DNA of 64,000 bases from Adiantum capillus-veneris. Lineage: Eukaryota > Streptophyta > Polypodiopsida > Polypodiales > Pteridaceae. Made by a program: the position numbers and the translations under genes. Positions 47,425 to 58,289 of this stretch are shown here, in pieces (positions within the stretch are counted from its first letter, which is position 1; the number at the start of each line of letters is the position of its first letter). The notes under the pieces were generated by a model, which worked only from the letters and a program-made list of their open reading frames with translations, was not told the origin of the DNA and searched no databases. Location: positions 56,272,619 to 56,336,618 of the forward strand of contig CM043952.1 of assembly GCA_014529385.2 (NCBI GenBank). The letters are read 5' to 3'.

Positions 47425-50400
47425 CTAGGGAGCATTGGAAGATTTGGGAATCCAAATCTCTTGATGACCTTGGTCTTGTTGAGTTCTTGAGATCTTCATG
47501 CAGGCTTGGTGTAGTTGCAGTTGGCTTGTGGTTGATTGGTAGCCAAATCTTTGTATACCCTGTGTAGAACCCTTGTCTAAGAGGAAGATTCTTTGAGATC
47601 CATCTTTGTTCTGTATCCTCTTGAGAGTTGTGGTAGACTTCCATATATTTTGATGTTGTTCTTCTGTATACTTGCTTCTGTATACCTGCTTCTTAGGTAT
47701 CCTAGAGTATTGTCGAGGTGGATACCTTGTGGGTCTTCTTTCTTGGGAGGGTCTAGAAGTTACTTCATATGCTCTTACCTTTGGTTTTGATACCCATATG
47801 TGTCTGTTACCTCCATAGTACTCCTGTTCTTTTAAGCTCCATTGTGATGCTATCCATCCCATGTCTTTGTCTTTCTGTGTTGATTTCTTGTCTTTAATCC
47901 AAATCGGATTAGTGACTCTGACTAAACTGCTATGAACAAACACTTGCTTGACTTTCCTTTGCTTTCTTGAGTACTTTGGCTGAAATATCTTTACTTTTCT
48001 AGGTGTCTCCTTAGAGATTTTAGTTGGGTCAGCAATTGACTCGAAGTTTTGAAAGCCTGACTTGCTTGAAGAAGCTGATCCATGAGAGTTCTTTGATGTA
48101 GAGGCATATGATGTCACTCTATTTGTGCTAATCACTGGAAGGTCCACTTTAGCTTTACCTTTGTCTCCAAGATTTGTCTTTGATTCTTGTGACTTCTGCA
48201 ACTTTGAATCTAGCATGAACAGTACCTGTAAATGTTGCTAGCTAGCTCTTGGAAAAGAGAGTATTAGCATTGTATCTTCTTTGTAGGCCTTGTGTTGGTC
48301 TAACCAATGATGTCCAACGATGACATCTGCAAGCATTTATTTTGAATGCTTCACCTTAAACTTTACGTGCTCTTCATGAATTTGGATGCTAAGGGTAGAA
48401 ACCATCTCTTTTTGACTCGTATGCATACCTAGCATTGTTTTGCTACCATGTTTGCATGGAGTAATCTCTAGAATGCTCTGGATGTTCTCTGCAATCATAT
48501 TGAAATTTGCTTCTTTATCCAGTAGAGAATTGCATCCGACACTTGCTCCTTTTGTACTGCTAAGGACTATAGCTATTCTCCTTGGAGGTTCTATTGAAGA
48601 TCTTTGTCCTGCCTTTGTCACAATCTCATCTTGATCTAGATGTGTCTCTATGGAGGGTGACTTGAGACTTTGCTTTCCAATATGATTTGTATCTGCTGAT
48701 TCGACTGGCACTGTCTAGATTTGAGGACTTCCTATTTCTTCCTGGTTGTTTGCAGCCTCATTCTTCTTAACTTCTAGCTTTGATGGCATTCTTTGCTCAA
48801 TAGCTTTTGTGGTTTCTCTTTGCTGTATTTGATCTACACGTGCTATTGCCTGATTTGCTTTAAGCTCTTCTAAACATCTGATCGATGGAGATGAATCATC
48901 TTTGATAAGATTTTCTTTGGAATCGGTCTCCATTTTAATTGTGGTTAAGGACCTTGTGCTGTAGTCCGCGGGTGACCAGTCTTGGTATTCATTCTTGGTT
49001 GTCTTCGAATACTGCATCTTTATTGAACCTTGTATGTCTAGGATGTTCTGGGCCATTGGCATTCCCATTATGATTTCGTCTGGAATATCCCTTGTTGTGA
49101 TCACATGGAACTGAGCTTTGATGATCTGTGAACTTACTTCAATGGTAGTGGAGATGATTCCCCAGCATTCTATTCGTTTGTCTCCAGATATGTCAATGAA
49201 TTCAGGAGCATCTTCTAGTTGTGGTTGGCCACATCTTTTCCAAGTGCGAAAAGACATGAGGTTCTTGTCTGAATGGAAACCTAGCTTTAATTCTCTTGAT
49301 AACCTTTCTTTGTTCTCACCAACAATGTTGCACTTGGTCGTCTCAGGATTTGTGTCTGAGTTGACTTCTTTCGCTATGGAAGTGTCCTTTAATTGAACTT
49401 TTTCTGCATTTTCTTTGCTTTGACCACGTGCTTCCGTTGATGTCGACTCCATTGACTGTGATACTTCACTTTTTGTCTGCAACAACTAATGAGCATTGTC
49501 CTCCACCATCTGAGTAACCCTTGATCTTAGAGGATCCATTGTACTTTCTGGCAGAATCTGTCTCTTTGGAGGAGATTTTGGTGGTGACCTTTGTGTAGCT
49601 TTCTTAACTTTAGCTTTCATTGATTTTGAATTTTCTATCACCCGTTCTGGCAGCTTGAGACTTTGCATCATCTTCAAATAGTCTTTGACTTTAATCGGGC
49701 CATCCATATGGGTTTGTACAAGATCCCGATCTTGCTGATATTCGTTACCATGTGCATCTTGATATGCATATGTGAGCTTGATCACATGTAACTATTTGAA
49801 CACTATTGGATTTGTCAGTTTTTCACTTTGACTTGTGGAGATCAGCTGAAACTTTTGTCCCTGATGATATTCATAGAGGCATTTGTCTGCAGATTTTGAG
49901 GGAATCTGGGTCAACTGGAAACTTCCAACAACCATATGATCTTTCAATGGTTTTCTCCTTGAAGGGGTCTGTTGGTTAGAAGCTCTAGGGCTTCTAATTG
50001 GTGTAGCATTTCCTGGTATAAGAGCTAAGCTTGATGGATTTACAGCTCCCCCCTTCCTAGGGTGATCACTATAGCCTGCTTCATTGTAAGAGTTCAAATT
50101 TTTTTGGCTTTGGTTTAGTCTCACCTTTTGGGACTGTGAAGGTACACTTTGGGTAGCATTGTTGATATTTGGCATCTGTAAACCTTCTACAAATTATTCC
50201 CCAAGTCAAGCTGTAGATAGCATTATCTTTACCCTGATACTTTCTATCCCATGGGTCTCCTATGACATGAGCTTTTGTGGTTTCAGGACCCAAGGCATCA
50301 TAGATGCTAGATTCTCGTCTATATCTACGACTGTTTTGATCAAAGTATATGTTTGTTTGGTCACAACATTGAAGTTTGATTTCCGATGGAGGAGAGTTTG

Positions 50401-51660
50401 GCTCTGAACAAATTTTTGGGTTCACTCGGGTTATAATAGATTCTTTCGTCTGAAATGAACCATCCTTTCTGATTTGTCACTGGACACACTTCTATGAGCT
50501 GGTATGTGGGCCGTTCAAACACAGGTTGATCCTTTTTGTATAATTTTCCTTTTTGGTCTACATAGTGTGCATATTAATTATGTGTACCCTACAAAGCTAA
50601 CATCATTCTGTTTGATGTGTTCCTTAAACTCGTGAATAATTGCACACTTGTGGAATTGGATGTAGAATCATTTGCAAACCTAGCAGTCTTTTCAACCTTC
50701 GGTGATATCTCGACACCTTGACTAAATTCATGCAGGAATTTGTTGTTCAAAGAATCAATTTTAATATTTTTAGGTGTCTGTGCATCTTTATACTGATTTT
50801 GAACTTGCAATGTTTTTACTTGTGCTTCTATTGGTAATGCAGAATCATCTGATTGCATTAAAAGCAACGAGTTAAATGCACTTACATTGAGATTCACATT
50901 TCCAAATTTCTCTGTACCTTGTTGGTTGGTAGTTGATGTGTCCTTGTTGTCTGGATTTCTTGGACAATCTTAAGCAAAATGTCCACCTTTTCGTCCACAA
51001 GCTGAGCAATACGCCATGACTTGTGGTATTTCAATCAGTTCTGTCATGTCAAGCTCTTGCAGAGAAGTTTCTGTTTCTGTGTTTGCCAAGTTGTTGGCAT
51101 CTTCTTTCAGAACACTGAGCATCAAGCTATAGAATGCTCCATCTTGACCTTTGTATCGTCTTTGGCTTGGTTCTCCAATTAGACTGGCTTCTATTGGTTG
51201 ATCTATTGGATCTTAAAATTCTGGCTCTTGACTATAGTTGTCACCACTGTAATCCATCTACAATGACCCTGATTGCATGTGCACTAAATGGATGATTTGC
51301 AAGCTTGTGCATGTTTCTAGATAAACACTTAGGTTGATTTTTGCACCTCTATCTGCACTTCATCTTTGAGCTTGCAATACCTGGCTCCACTGAAGTCTGT
51401 GAACATCTAGGAATTCTCTGAATCTGGCTTTACTCTGATCAACAGGATCTTGGCTCCTGTGCTACTTTTGCTGCTCATCAAGTATCTATGGCCTTCTGTA
51501 TTTGCATATAAAACTTTGTCTCCATTGTAGCCATATAGCTGCAAAATCTGCTCTATTATAGTGGTGCATGTGTTGCCACTGCTATTGGCTTGCTTGGTTG
51601 TACTTGAATTTTCGACTCGACTTGAGTCCATGTCGACTTGTTCTATAAAAACTGTCACCT
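47425..51660 (-). pseudogene. Gypsy-type gag and retropepsin relic with two protease-like domains, no RT
   Basis: The minus strand carries about 4.2 kb of related coding stretches. A CCHC-like knuckle (YCSACGRKGGHFA) lies near 50975. A first retropepsin-like segment at about 49300-49000 shows GIISTTIEVSSQIIKAQF and DEIIMGMPMAQNILD. A second at about 48620-48300 shows CNSLLDKEANFNMIAE and a VIVGHHWLDQHKA end. Then comes a Gln/Ser-rich tail. RT, RNase H and integrase are not seen before 47425. The leader, primer site and LTR fragment at 51661-55352 on the same strand belong to the same element. It is old, with roughly six to eight breaks. Confidence 0.6.
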
Positions 51661-54620
51661 AGCAGATTTTGGTATCAATTAGCAGGATTTCTGCTGTGTG
51701 TACTAGCCTAATCTACAATCACATGTCAGTTGTGCCCCTGTTCGTCCAACTAGAAGCTAATTTGCACTGCTACACTTGCACCTGCTCAGTTCTCGCACGC
51801 AAAATTTTTTGAAATTTATTTGCTTGACACTCCACTGCTGCTTGGAGTTGGTCTTTTTGCTCGTTTTTTTCGGTTGATCTCTGATTCGCTTTTGAGCAGT
51901 TTGCCCAATGTGATTTTTGACTTGCGGTGTTTGCTCGGTGTGCCGTACAATTTTTCAGCTTTGCTTTTCGGCTTTTGATTTGCTAGTGGGTGATTTGTTC
52001 TGGTGGTGTGTGTGTTTTTTACGTTTCGGCTTCGTTCTGGCTTTTTCTGACTCTTTCTTATTTCTTCTGGCACCTTCACCGACTATCTTTTTATTTTTCT
52101 AATATTTTTGTGAAATTTTGAATTTTCTAATTTTTCCATTCTTTTTATGATTTTTAACGTTTTTTTGGGAAAGTTTTGTTGTTTTATCATTTTTTTGATA
52201 ATTTTCTAATTTTTATGAGTTTTTATGAACAATTTATGATTCATTGAAATTCTCCCGATCAATTTTGGACTTTTTTAGGGTTTTTTGTAAATTTTTTGAG
52301 TTTTTTACTATTTTTGTGATTTTTTCTCGTTAATTTTTTAAGTTTTTTATAGAATTTTCTAAGAGGTTTTTAAAAATTTTATGAAATTTTTAAACTCTTT
52401 TTTAATTTTTATGAAGTTTTTAAACTCTTTTTTTTAATGAGTTTTTTCTTTTTTATTCTTTTTGTGAATAATTATTTGATTTTTATTGGATATATATATA
52501 TTTTTGGATTTTTTGAAAATTTGAATTTTTGTGATTTTTATTTTTTTATTTTTTAATTGTTTTTGTGTGATTTTTTAAACAATTTAAAAAATAAAATAAA
52601 ATATCTACTTGCATGCTGGCATCGTTGACTTTACTCCTTGCACTCGGGTCTGGCGTCCACTGGGGCTACACACAGCGTCTGAGAAAACGCCAAGAGAAAG
52701 AGAGAGTAGGGGGAGAGAGAGAAAAAGAGAGAATAAGTTAGAGAAGAGAGAGAGGGTGGGAGAAATTTAGAGAGAGAGTGAGAATTAGTGAGAGAGGGAG
52801 AGAGAGAATGAGTGTGTGTGTGTGTGTGTGTGTGTGATGGGTGAGTGTGTGGCGTTCACGCGCGGGAGAGAAAGAAGAAAAAGAGAGTTTTAATGTCACA
52901 GGAAATTATCCCAAGAGACCTTAAAGATCTACCTGACGAGGAGTTGAACTCCAAACCTGTTATTCAAGAGAGAAGAAAAAGAAGAGTTTTTAACGTCAAA
53001 GGAAACTATCGCAAAAGACCGAAAAGGTGGGGCGTCAACAGAGGAGAGAGGAAATTATTAACACGCAAGCGAGAGACCATTCATGCGCCGAAAGGCACGC
53101 TTGAGAAGAACCGAAGCTTGAGATCAACTGGCCGGTGCTCGTTGAAGCAACTTTTTTCAATTTCTTAATTTTTAAAAATTTTAATGCCCGAAAAAGTCAA
53201 TTTTAGTCCGAAACTAGCCGAAAACGCTAAAATTTGCAAGAAAATCCAAAAAATTCTAGAAACCTTAGGAAATCATTGTCATTCACAACTGAGTATTTTT
53301 GACACGCAAAAGCACACCGAAAATAGCAGATTTTTTGAAAATGCCAATTGCGACAAAATTGTCCACATGGGCCCCAGAAATAGCAAAACACTAAAAACTG
53401 AACCACGGAGGGCACGAATGCGAACAAAATGATGCCATAAATATGCACACATAAAATGGCCCGTAAAGATCGTAAAATATCAAAATTTTATGGAATTAAC
53501 CAAAAATTATCCGAAAAATACCCAAAAAGCTCTTAAAAATTCTCCACACATTGGGGAATAGTGCAGCCAAATAAAATTGCACAATTCACATCAATTCAAT
53601 TGCCAACAAATTTATCAATAAAATCAAGACTAAACAATTAAACCGGCAAAATTATCGATAAAATTAGGTCAAAATTGACGCAATTAGAGTGTGTAAATCC
53701 CTATTTTGAGCACAGAAATGCAGCATTTAATCATTACACACATCATTTATGCAATCAAAACATTGAATTAACCATACAAATTAAACACATTTTTAGGCGC
53801 ACACACACTAAAAAATTGGCAGCTTTTACCAATCTTTAGGTGCGCACACAAAAGGGTTATACTTGTCGGATTTGCAATGTGACATTACAAATCATTAGTT
53901 GGGCATGAGGACAACACACATCAATCATCACAATCGAAAAATCATAACGCACACATTGATTTTTAGGTGCACAAACATGGGCAAAATAGTGCACACACAC
54001 CTAAAATTAGCATACACACACTCAATTAGAATGCACACTTGATTTTAGTGCACACACACACCTAAAATTGACCATCCAAACATGCAATTAACTGAATTAG
54101 GCACCCGATTAGCAACCTACAATCATCAATTAGCAATTGAATCTTGTCAAATCATACGCCACCAATTCTTAAAAATTTTGGCATTACGACGACGTGAAAA
54201 CGAAAAATCGTAAAATTTTCAATCCACATTGCATCACCATAGCATTGCATCAACATGGCATTCCATTACATTGCATCATCATGGTGGGATCTCTACACAA
54301 TTCTACACATCTCTAGATCGTAGGGAGGTTGAGAATACCACCTTGATTACCTTTCCGTTGAAGATCAGTTGAATGGTTGAATGCTCCAATCCTTCATAGC
54401 AAATTAGTAAGTTAGCAAAAATTAGTCAAATTAGCAAGGGGTTAGTGTGAAATCAGAGTATGTAAACACACAATTGGCAAGATATGGTAACACATTAGGG
54501 AATTATGAACACAATGCTTCATGCACACACATTCAAAATCCACAAAAACATAAACACACAATTGATATTAGTGAGGAAACACATTCTTTTATGCCACAAT
54601 TACACTAGCTTAGGCCATCG
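51661..54620 (-). other. Long AT-rich leader of the Gypsy-type relic
   Basis: About 3 kb lie between the primer site and gag with no long frame. It includes a very T-rich stretch (about 52080-52600, plus strand), GA-rich runs at 52695-52810, a (GT)n tract at about 52812-52836, and a partial 102-bp duplication (about 52866-52921 and 52968-53021). From about 53790 rightward it is repeated at 58611-59436. Confidence 0.5.
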
Positions 54621-54638
54621 TCCCCGGCAATGGTGCCA
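54621..54638 (-). promoter_or_regulatory. Primer binding site, tRNA-Asp-like
   Basis: On the minus strand TGGCACCATTGCCGGGGA lies two bases inside the LTR end. It resembles the complement of the plant tRNA-Asp 3' end (TGGCGCCGTTGCCGGGGA), the primer used by many Athila/Tat Gypsy elements. A copy is at 59437-59454. Confidence 0.75.
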
Positions 54639-54640
54639 AA

Positions 54641-55352
54641 TGTTGGGAGGCGTTGTAGGACGACCCAATCACAACCCACAAAATTGTCAAATCGATGGTT
54701 CGTGAACCCGGCTAGGGCATGGAAGCATGAGCATAGGATGTATAGACATAGAGGATTCAAGGGATCCTTCTTCTCATCATAGAGAGAATCCATGGAAGGG
54801 CTTCCTTTAATCAACCACATATTCCTACGTGCTAATCACTTGCACACAATCATGTGATTGAAATTAACCTCTCACATCAATCACTCTAATCATACAACTA
54901 GACAAGCATGCAATTAACATACCTACTCCGCATTAGTGTGTCCATTCCGGTACATCCCCTCAATGCACCTACGTATGCACACACACTAACCACACACCTT
55001 GTAAAGAGAGAGGAAGAGAAGAAAGGCATAGCCCTCACACACCACATGGCCAAAGGTGTGGATAGAAGAGATTAACTCAAAAAAGGGATTAGAGATCTAC
55101 CATCACACTAATATATACAATCTCACTCCACATAATCAAACAAAAAAGACTAATAAGAAAGAAAGTGTAATTGATTATTAGAAATACAGAGCTACATGGG
55201 CATGGAAAGCCCATGAGCCTCATGACCATCCACTCTACAAAGAGAAGAACTCACCTAAGAATGACTTCTCATTAAGCATAGGGCTCTTTTATAGCTTTCG
55301 GCCTCAAACCCTTTAACTATGGGATAAAGTTGAGCTCTTTACTCTAAACTTA
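54641..55352 (-). repeat. LTR-G fragment, unit 1, cut by the PLE
   Basis: It matches the last 700 bases of 42872-43701 in reverse, including the TATA-type ctataaaaga (minus). Homology to the full LTR stops at actta (55352), where PLE sequence starts. So the PLE lies inside the LTR; the LTR's first 130 bases or so are not found on the far side of the PLE in this window. Confidence 0.85.
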
Positions 55353-55464
55353 ATATATAATTACATTTAAGCGTGCGAGGCACTTTGATCTGGAGCAAAA
55401 GGAAAGGAGGTGGGGGTGCGCTAAGGGGTAAAAGGTAGAAGGGAGACGGGGGTGGGTTATGGGG

Positions 55465-55506
55465 TACCAAACGCGTTTCGCTCCTTTAAGGAGCTCATCA
55501 GTGGTA
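55465..55506 (-). ncRNA. Type I minimal hammerhead ribozyme, copy A
   Basis: Minus strand, 5' to 3': UACCA (helix I, 55506-55502), core CUGAUGA (55501-55495), helix II GCUCC-UUAAA-GGAGC (55494-55480), GAAA (55479-55476), a very short helix III (A-U and C-G pairs closing GC, 55476-55471), H17 = U at 55470, then UGGUA (55469-55465) pairing with UACCA. All core nucleotides of the family are present, and helices I and II are five perfect pairs each. Cleavage is predicted after 55470. The tiny helix III is usual for PLE-associated hammerheads. Seen directly by base pairing; activity is inferred. Confidence 0.88.
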
Positions 55507-55561
55507 GTAGTAGGGAGAATACTAACATAGAGGGGAAGAGGATGCTCTTTATATAAGAGTG

Positions 55562-56042
55562 AGGGGGGGGGGGGGGGGGGGGTGAAGGTGTACTTTGCAA
55601 GGGCTGTGAGTTTGTCCATTGACTAGAGGTAGAGAGTGGTGTAGAGTTTCCCAAAGGTAATAAGTAAGAAAATGAATTTTACTGGGGAGAGTACACTAGA
55701 TTGTTCACCGGGGGGGTGGTATAAGTGAAAGGGGGTCTAAAAAAGAAAAAAATGGGGGAGGGGGGGAATGAAAAGTGGCAAAGGAGGGGATATAAGGCAG
55801 GGAGGGGTTTAAAAATAACATGAGGAAAAGTGATGAAATGGAATTCCGAACAACTGGTGTATAATGTACAGGACTGGGTGTAAGGTGCTAATTGGGGGGG
55901 GGGGTGGGGGGTGATTTGAGAGTTTAAAAGGAGTAGTTTGATTTCCAAAAAATGTGGAAAAGTGATGAAATGGAATTCCGAATAACTGGTGTATAATGTA
56001 CAGGACTGGGTGTAAGGTGTTAATTGGGGGGGGGGGGGGGGG
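55562..56042. repeat. Poly-G tracts and 133-bp tandem duplication in the PLE 3' region
   Basis: Uninterrupted G runs of about 21 bases (55562-55582), and further runs near 55893-55908 and 56026-56042, alternate with a block of about 133 bp (gaaaagtgatgaaatgga to gatttccaaaaaatg) present twice (from about 55823 and 55956). Corresponding runs in the other copies have different lengths, as expected for mononucleotide slippage. The element's RNA would be C-rich here. Confidence 0.85.
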
Positions 56043-56250
56043 TGATTTGAGAGTTTAAAAGGAGTAGCTTGATTTCCAAAAAATGGTGTTCCAGGAGTAA
56101 ATTACAAGGGACAAAATTTGGAATGTAGGATCACAAATGTGAAAGGTGTGTCCGTGTTGTTGAAGAACTACGGGATTAGAGAGTCAACCTGCAAAATGAG
56201 CGGTAAGAGTTAGGGTAGGTTATAAAGAGTATTCATTTGTAAAATTGGGT

Positions 56251-58026
56251 TTAACTCTGGTTTATGGATTTAGTTAGAAGAGTGCGTAAGTTTTGGCCAT
56301 TGGTCCAACATACGATGGGTTGGTCAAGATGCGCAAGGGTGGGGGAGAGGCTGCAAGCCGTATGGATAGGCTTACCAATTATTAGGGTAGGGTATAGTCT
56401 ATGAGTTTCTGGAGAAAAAGGTAGTTTGAGGGTGATAGGGGAAGGATTTTTTAAAGATGGGGTTTTGGTTAGGAGAGTTGTTCGTTCCTTGTAAGAGATC
56501 AAACCAAAGACCCTAAGGAGGAAGTTTCTTGGGTAGCCTCTATGAAGGAGCCTAATGAAGAAGAGGTTTCTCAAACGATAGAATCCATCAGGATTGCTTT
56601 CCCTCATGAGATAGCGTCTAAGTTCTGACTTGATAAAGGCTAATTTTTGGTGGAGAGGGTGCCAAGAGATCCAAGGTATATATTGGTAAGAGTTGAGAGG
56701 CTTTTGGTAACAATTGGAGTCCAAGATACCATACAAGTGGAAAGTATGTCCCTTGTGGAAGTGGACATCTAGGATGGTTGCTTCAAAAGTGGATATGATG
56801 AGTGAGATCTCTATATGTTCTTGTAGAGGGAAGGTGTAGGAGGCGAGAGTTTTGATAAGTGATTTACGAGAGCCGGTCCAGACCCCAAAGGCATCATCTA
56901 TGTATCTCTTATAATAGGCTAGGTTTGGGCTAGAGATAACTTGAGAGTGGTTTTCTAAGTGGCAAAGGAAAAGACACGCATATACCACTGCAAAATTGGA
57001 TCCCATTGCGGTGCCATTAATTTGCTTCCATACTTTGTCTTTGAAACAAAGATAATGGTGTGAAAGAATAAGGGTGGCAAGTGAGATGATGAACTCTAAT
57101 TTTGGGGTGTCGAAGAAATTAGTAATGGTGCTTCTGAGGGCTATGAGACCGTCAGTCATAGGGATGCTGGGGTAGAGGGAGGTCACATCGAAGGTAAAGA
57201 GGAGACAATGGGGGGGCAAGGTCTTTGAGTGGAGATCGATGATGAGGGATAGCGAGTCTTTGAGGTGTTGTTTTTGTGAAAGGAGGACAGGATAAAGTTG
57301 GAAGTGTAGCCATTTGGAAGCATTTTCAAACAAGTATCCACGGTAAGAGAAAATAGGACGGGCTACAAGTATAGGTTTGTGTAACTTAAAGAGAAATTGG
57401 ATAGGGCAGGGTTTGAAGGATTTATGGAGTGGTGTGAGGATAAAGGTGGCTTCATCTCGGGTGAGGAGAGTGTATTTGAGGGTGATGGAGTGGAGTAAAG
57501 AGGCGAGGTAATTATGTGGTGGTGGGGTTAGGGGTTGGTATGTGGAGGGATCATTGAGTTGTCTATGGGCTTCTCGTTCATACCATTCCCGTGATAGGAT
57601 GGTAAGACCTAGATTTTTATCCGCCGGTTTAATGACTATAGTGTGGTCCGTTGAAAGAGTTTTAAGGGCACGCTTGACAAATTTGGGAAATTTTGAGTGC
57701 GAAGTTTTGTAGTGTGTAAGTGTATCTTTCAGATTTATGAGGTTAAGGGATGTGATCTCCTCTAGTGTAGGATCTAAAGAGGGGGGTATCCAAGAGGGGT
57801 TAGGGGATTTGAAAAGGGGGGGTTTGCTGGACATAGAAGATTGAAAAAACATATTGAGTTGTAAATTTTTTGCCACGGAGTTGTGGGCTTTAATAATGTG
57901 TTCCGCAGGGGGGTTAGGAGGAGGGGGAATGTACTTAAGCCCTAGATCTAAGCATTTCTTTTCGTCGATAGAGAGGGGGCCGGAGGTGAGATTATGAACA
58001 AAGTTAGTACAAGGGTTATTGACCAA
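56251..58026 (-). CDS. PLE reverse transcriptase, copy 1
   Basis: The 591-codon frame is counted from a TTG at 58026, but it stays open upstream to about 58358 with no ATG, so the true start is unknown. Domains: KPADKNLGLTILSREWY at about 134-149 (PLE-type N-terminal fingers), KLHKP at 214-218, motif A FTFDVTSLYPSIP at 277-289 with the catalytic Asp, motif B GTAMGSNF at 338-345, motif C YIDDAF at 375-380 with the Asp pair, then a thumb with WHPLHQKLAFIKSELRRY at about 455-472. The frame ends soon after VCWTNGQNLRTLL, where canonical PLEs go on to GIY-YIG. It would copy RNA from a free 3' end, possibly a break or telomere (family knowledge and inference). An overlapping Pro/Asn-rich frame lies at 58290-58622. 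Confidence 0.85.
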   Translation of the reverse strand: MVNNPCTNFVHNLTSGPLSIDEKKCLDLGLKYIPPPPNPPAEHIIKAHNSVAKNLQLNMFFQSSMSSKPPLFKSPNPSWIPPSLDPTLEEITSLNLINLKDTLTHYKTSHSKFPKFVKRALKTLSTDHTIVIKPADKNLGLTILSREWYEREAHRQLNDPSTYQPLTPPPHNYLASLLHSITLKYTLLTRDEATFILTPLHKSFKPCPIQFLFKLHKPILVARPIFSYRGYLFENASKWLHFQLYPVLLSQKQHLKDSLSLIIDLHSKTLPPHCLLFTFDVTSLYPSIPMTDGLIALRSTITNFFDTPKLEFIISLATLILSHHYLCFKDKVWKQINGTAMGSNFAVVYACLFLCHLENHSQVISSPNLAYYKRYIDDAFGVWTGSRKSLIKTLASYTFPLQEHIEISLIISTFEATILDVHFHKGHTFHLYGILDSNCYQKPLNSYQYIPWISWHPLHQKLAFIKSELRRYLMRESNPDGFYRLRNLFFIRLLHRGYPRNFLLRVFGLISYKERTTLLTKTPSLKNPSPITLKLPFSPETHRLYPTLIIGKPIHTACSLSPTLAHLDQPIVCWTNGQNLRTLLTKSINQS

Positions 58027-58289
58027 GGTGCCGGAAGAGAGCTTACCAAAAACTATAAGTTTGTAGGTGTGCGGATTTATGAGTGGAAGCCAAAATTTAT
58101 GCCTCTTCCTTCCTCTATTTGTGGAATCTTTTCTAAGAGGGAAGTTGGGGGTTTCGTTTAAAAAGGATAGGGTAGATGGTGGTGGGGTAGAGATGGAAGG
58201 GAGAGAGCGTTGAGTGTTTTTCCAAAGATAAGGGAGGAGGGGGGGCTTACTGAAAAGTAAGTGTAACCAAGAAGTTGGACAAGAATGCC

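Noticed and set aside
55600-56250. GIY-YIG endonuclease after the RT
   Set aside because: The frames here are Pro- and Phe-rich low-complexity sequence from G runs; no GIY, YIG or catalytic Arg/Glu pattern is visible.
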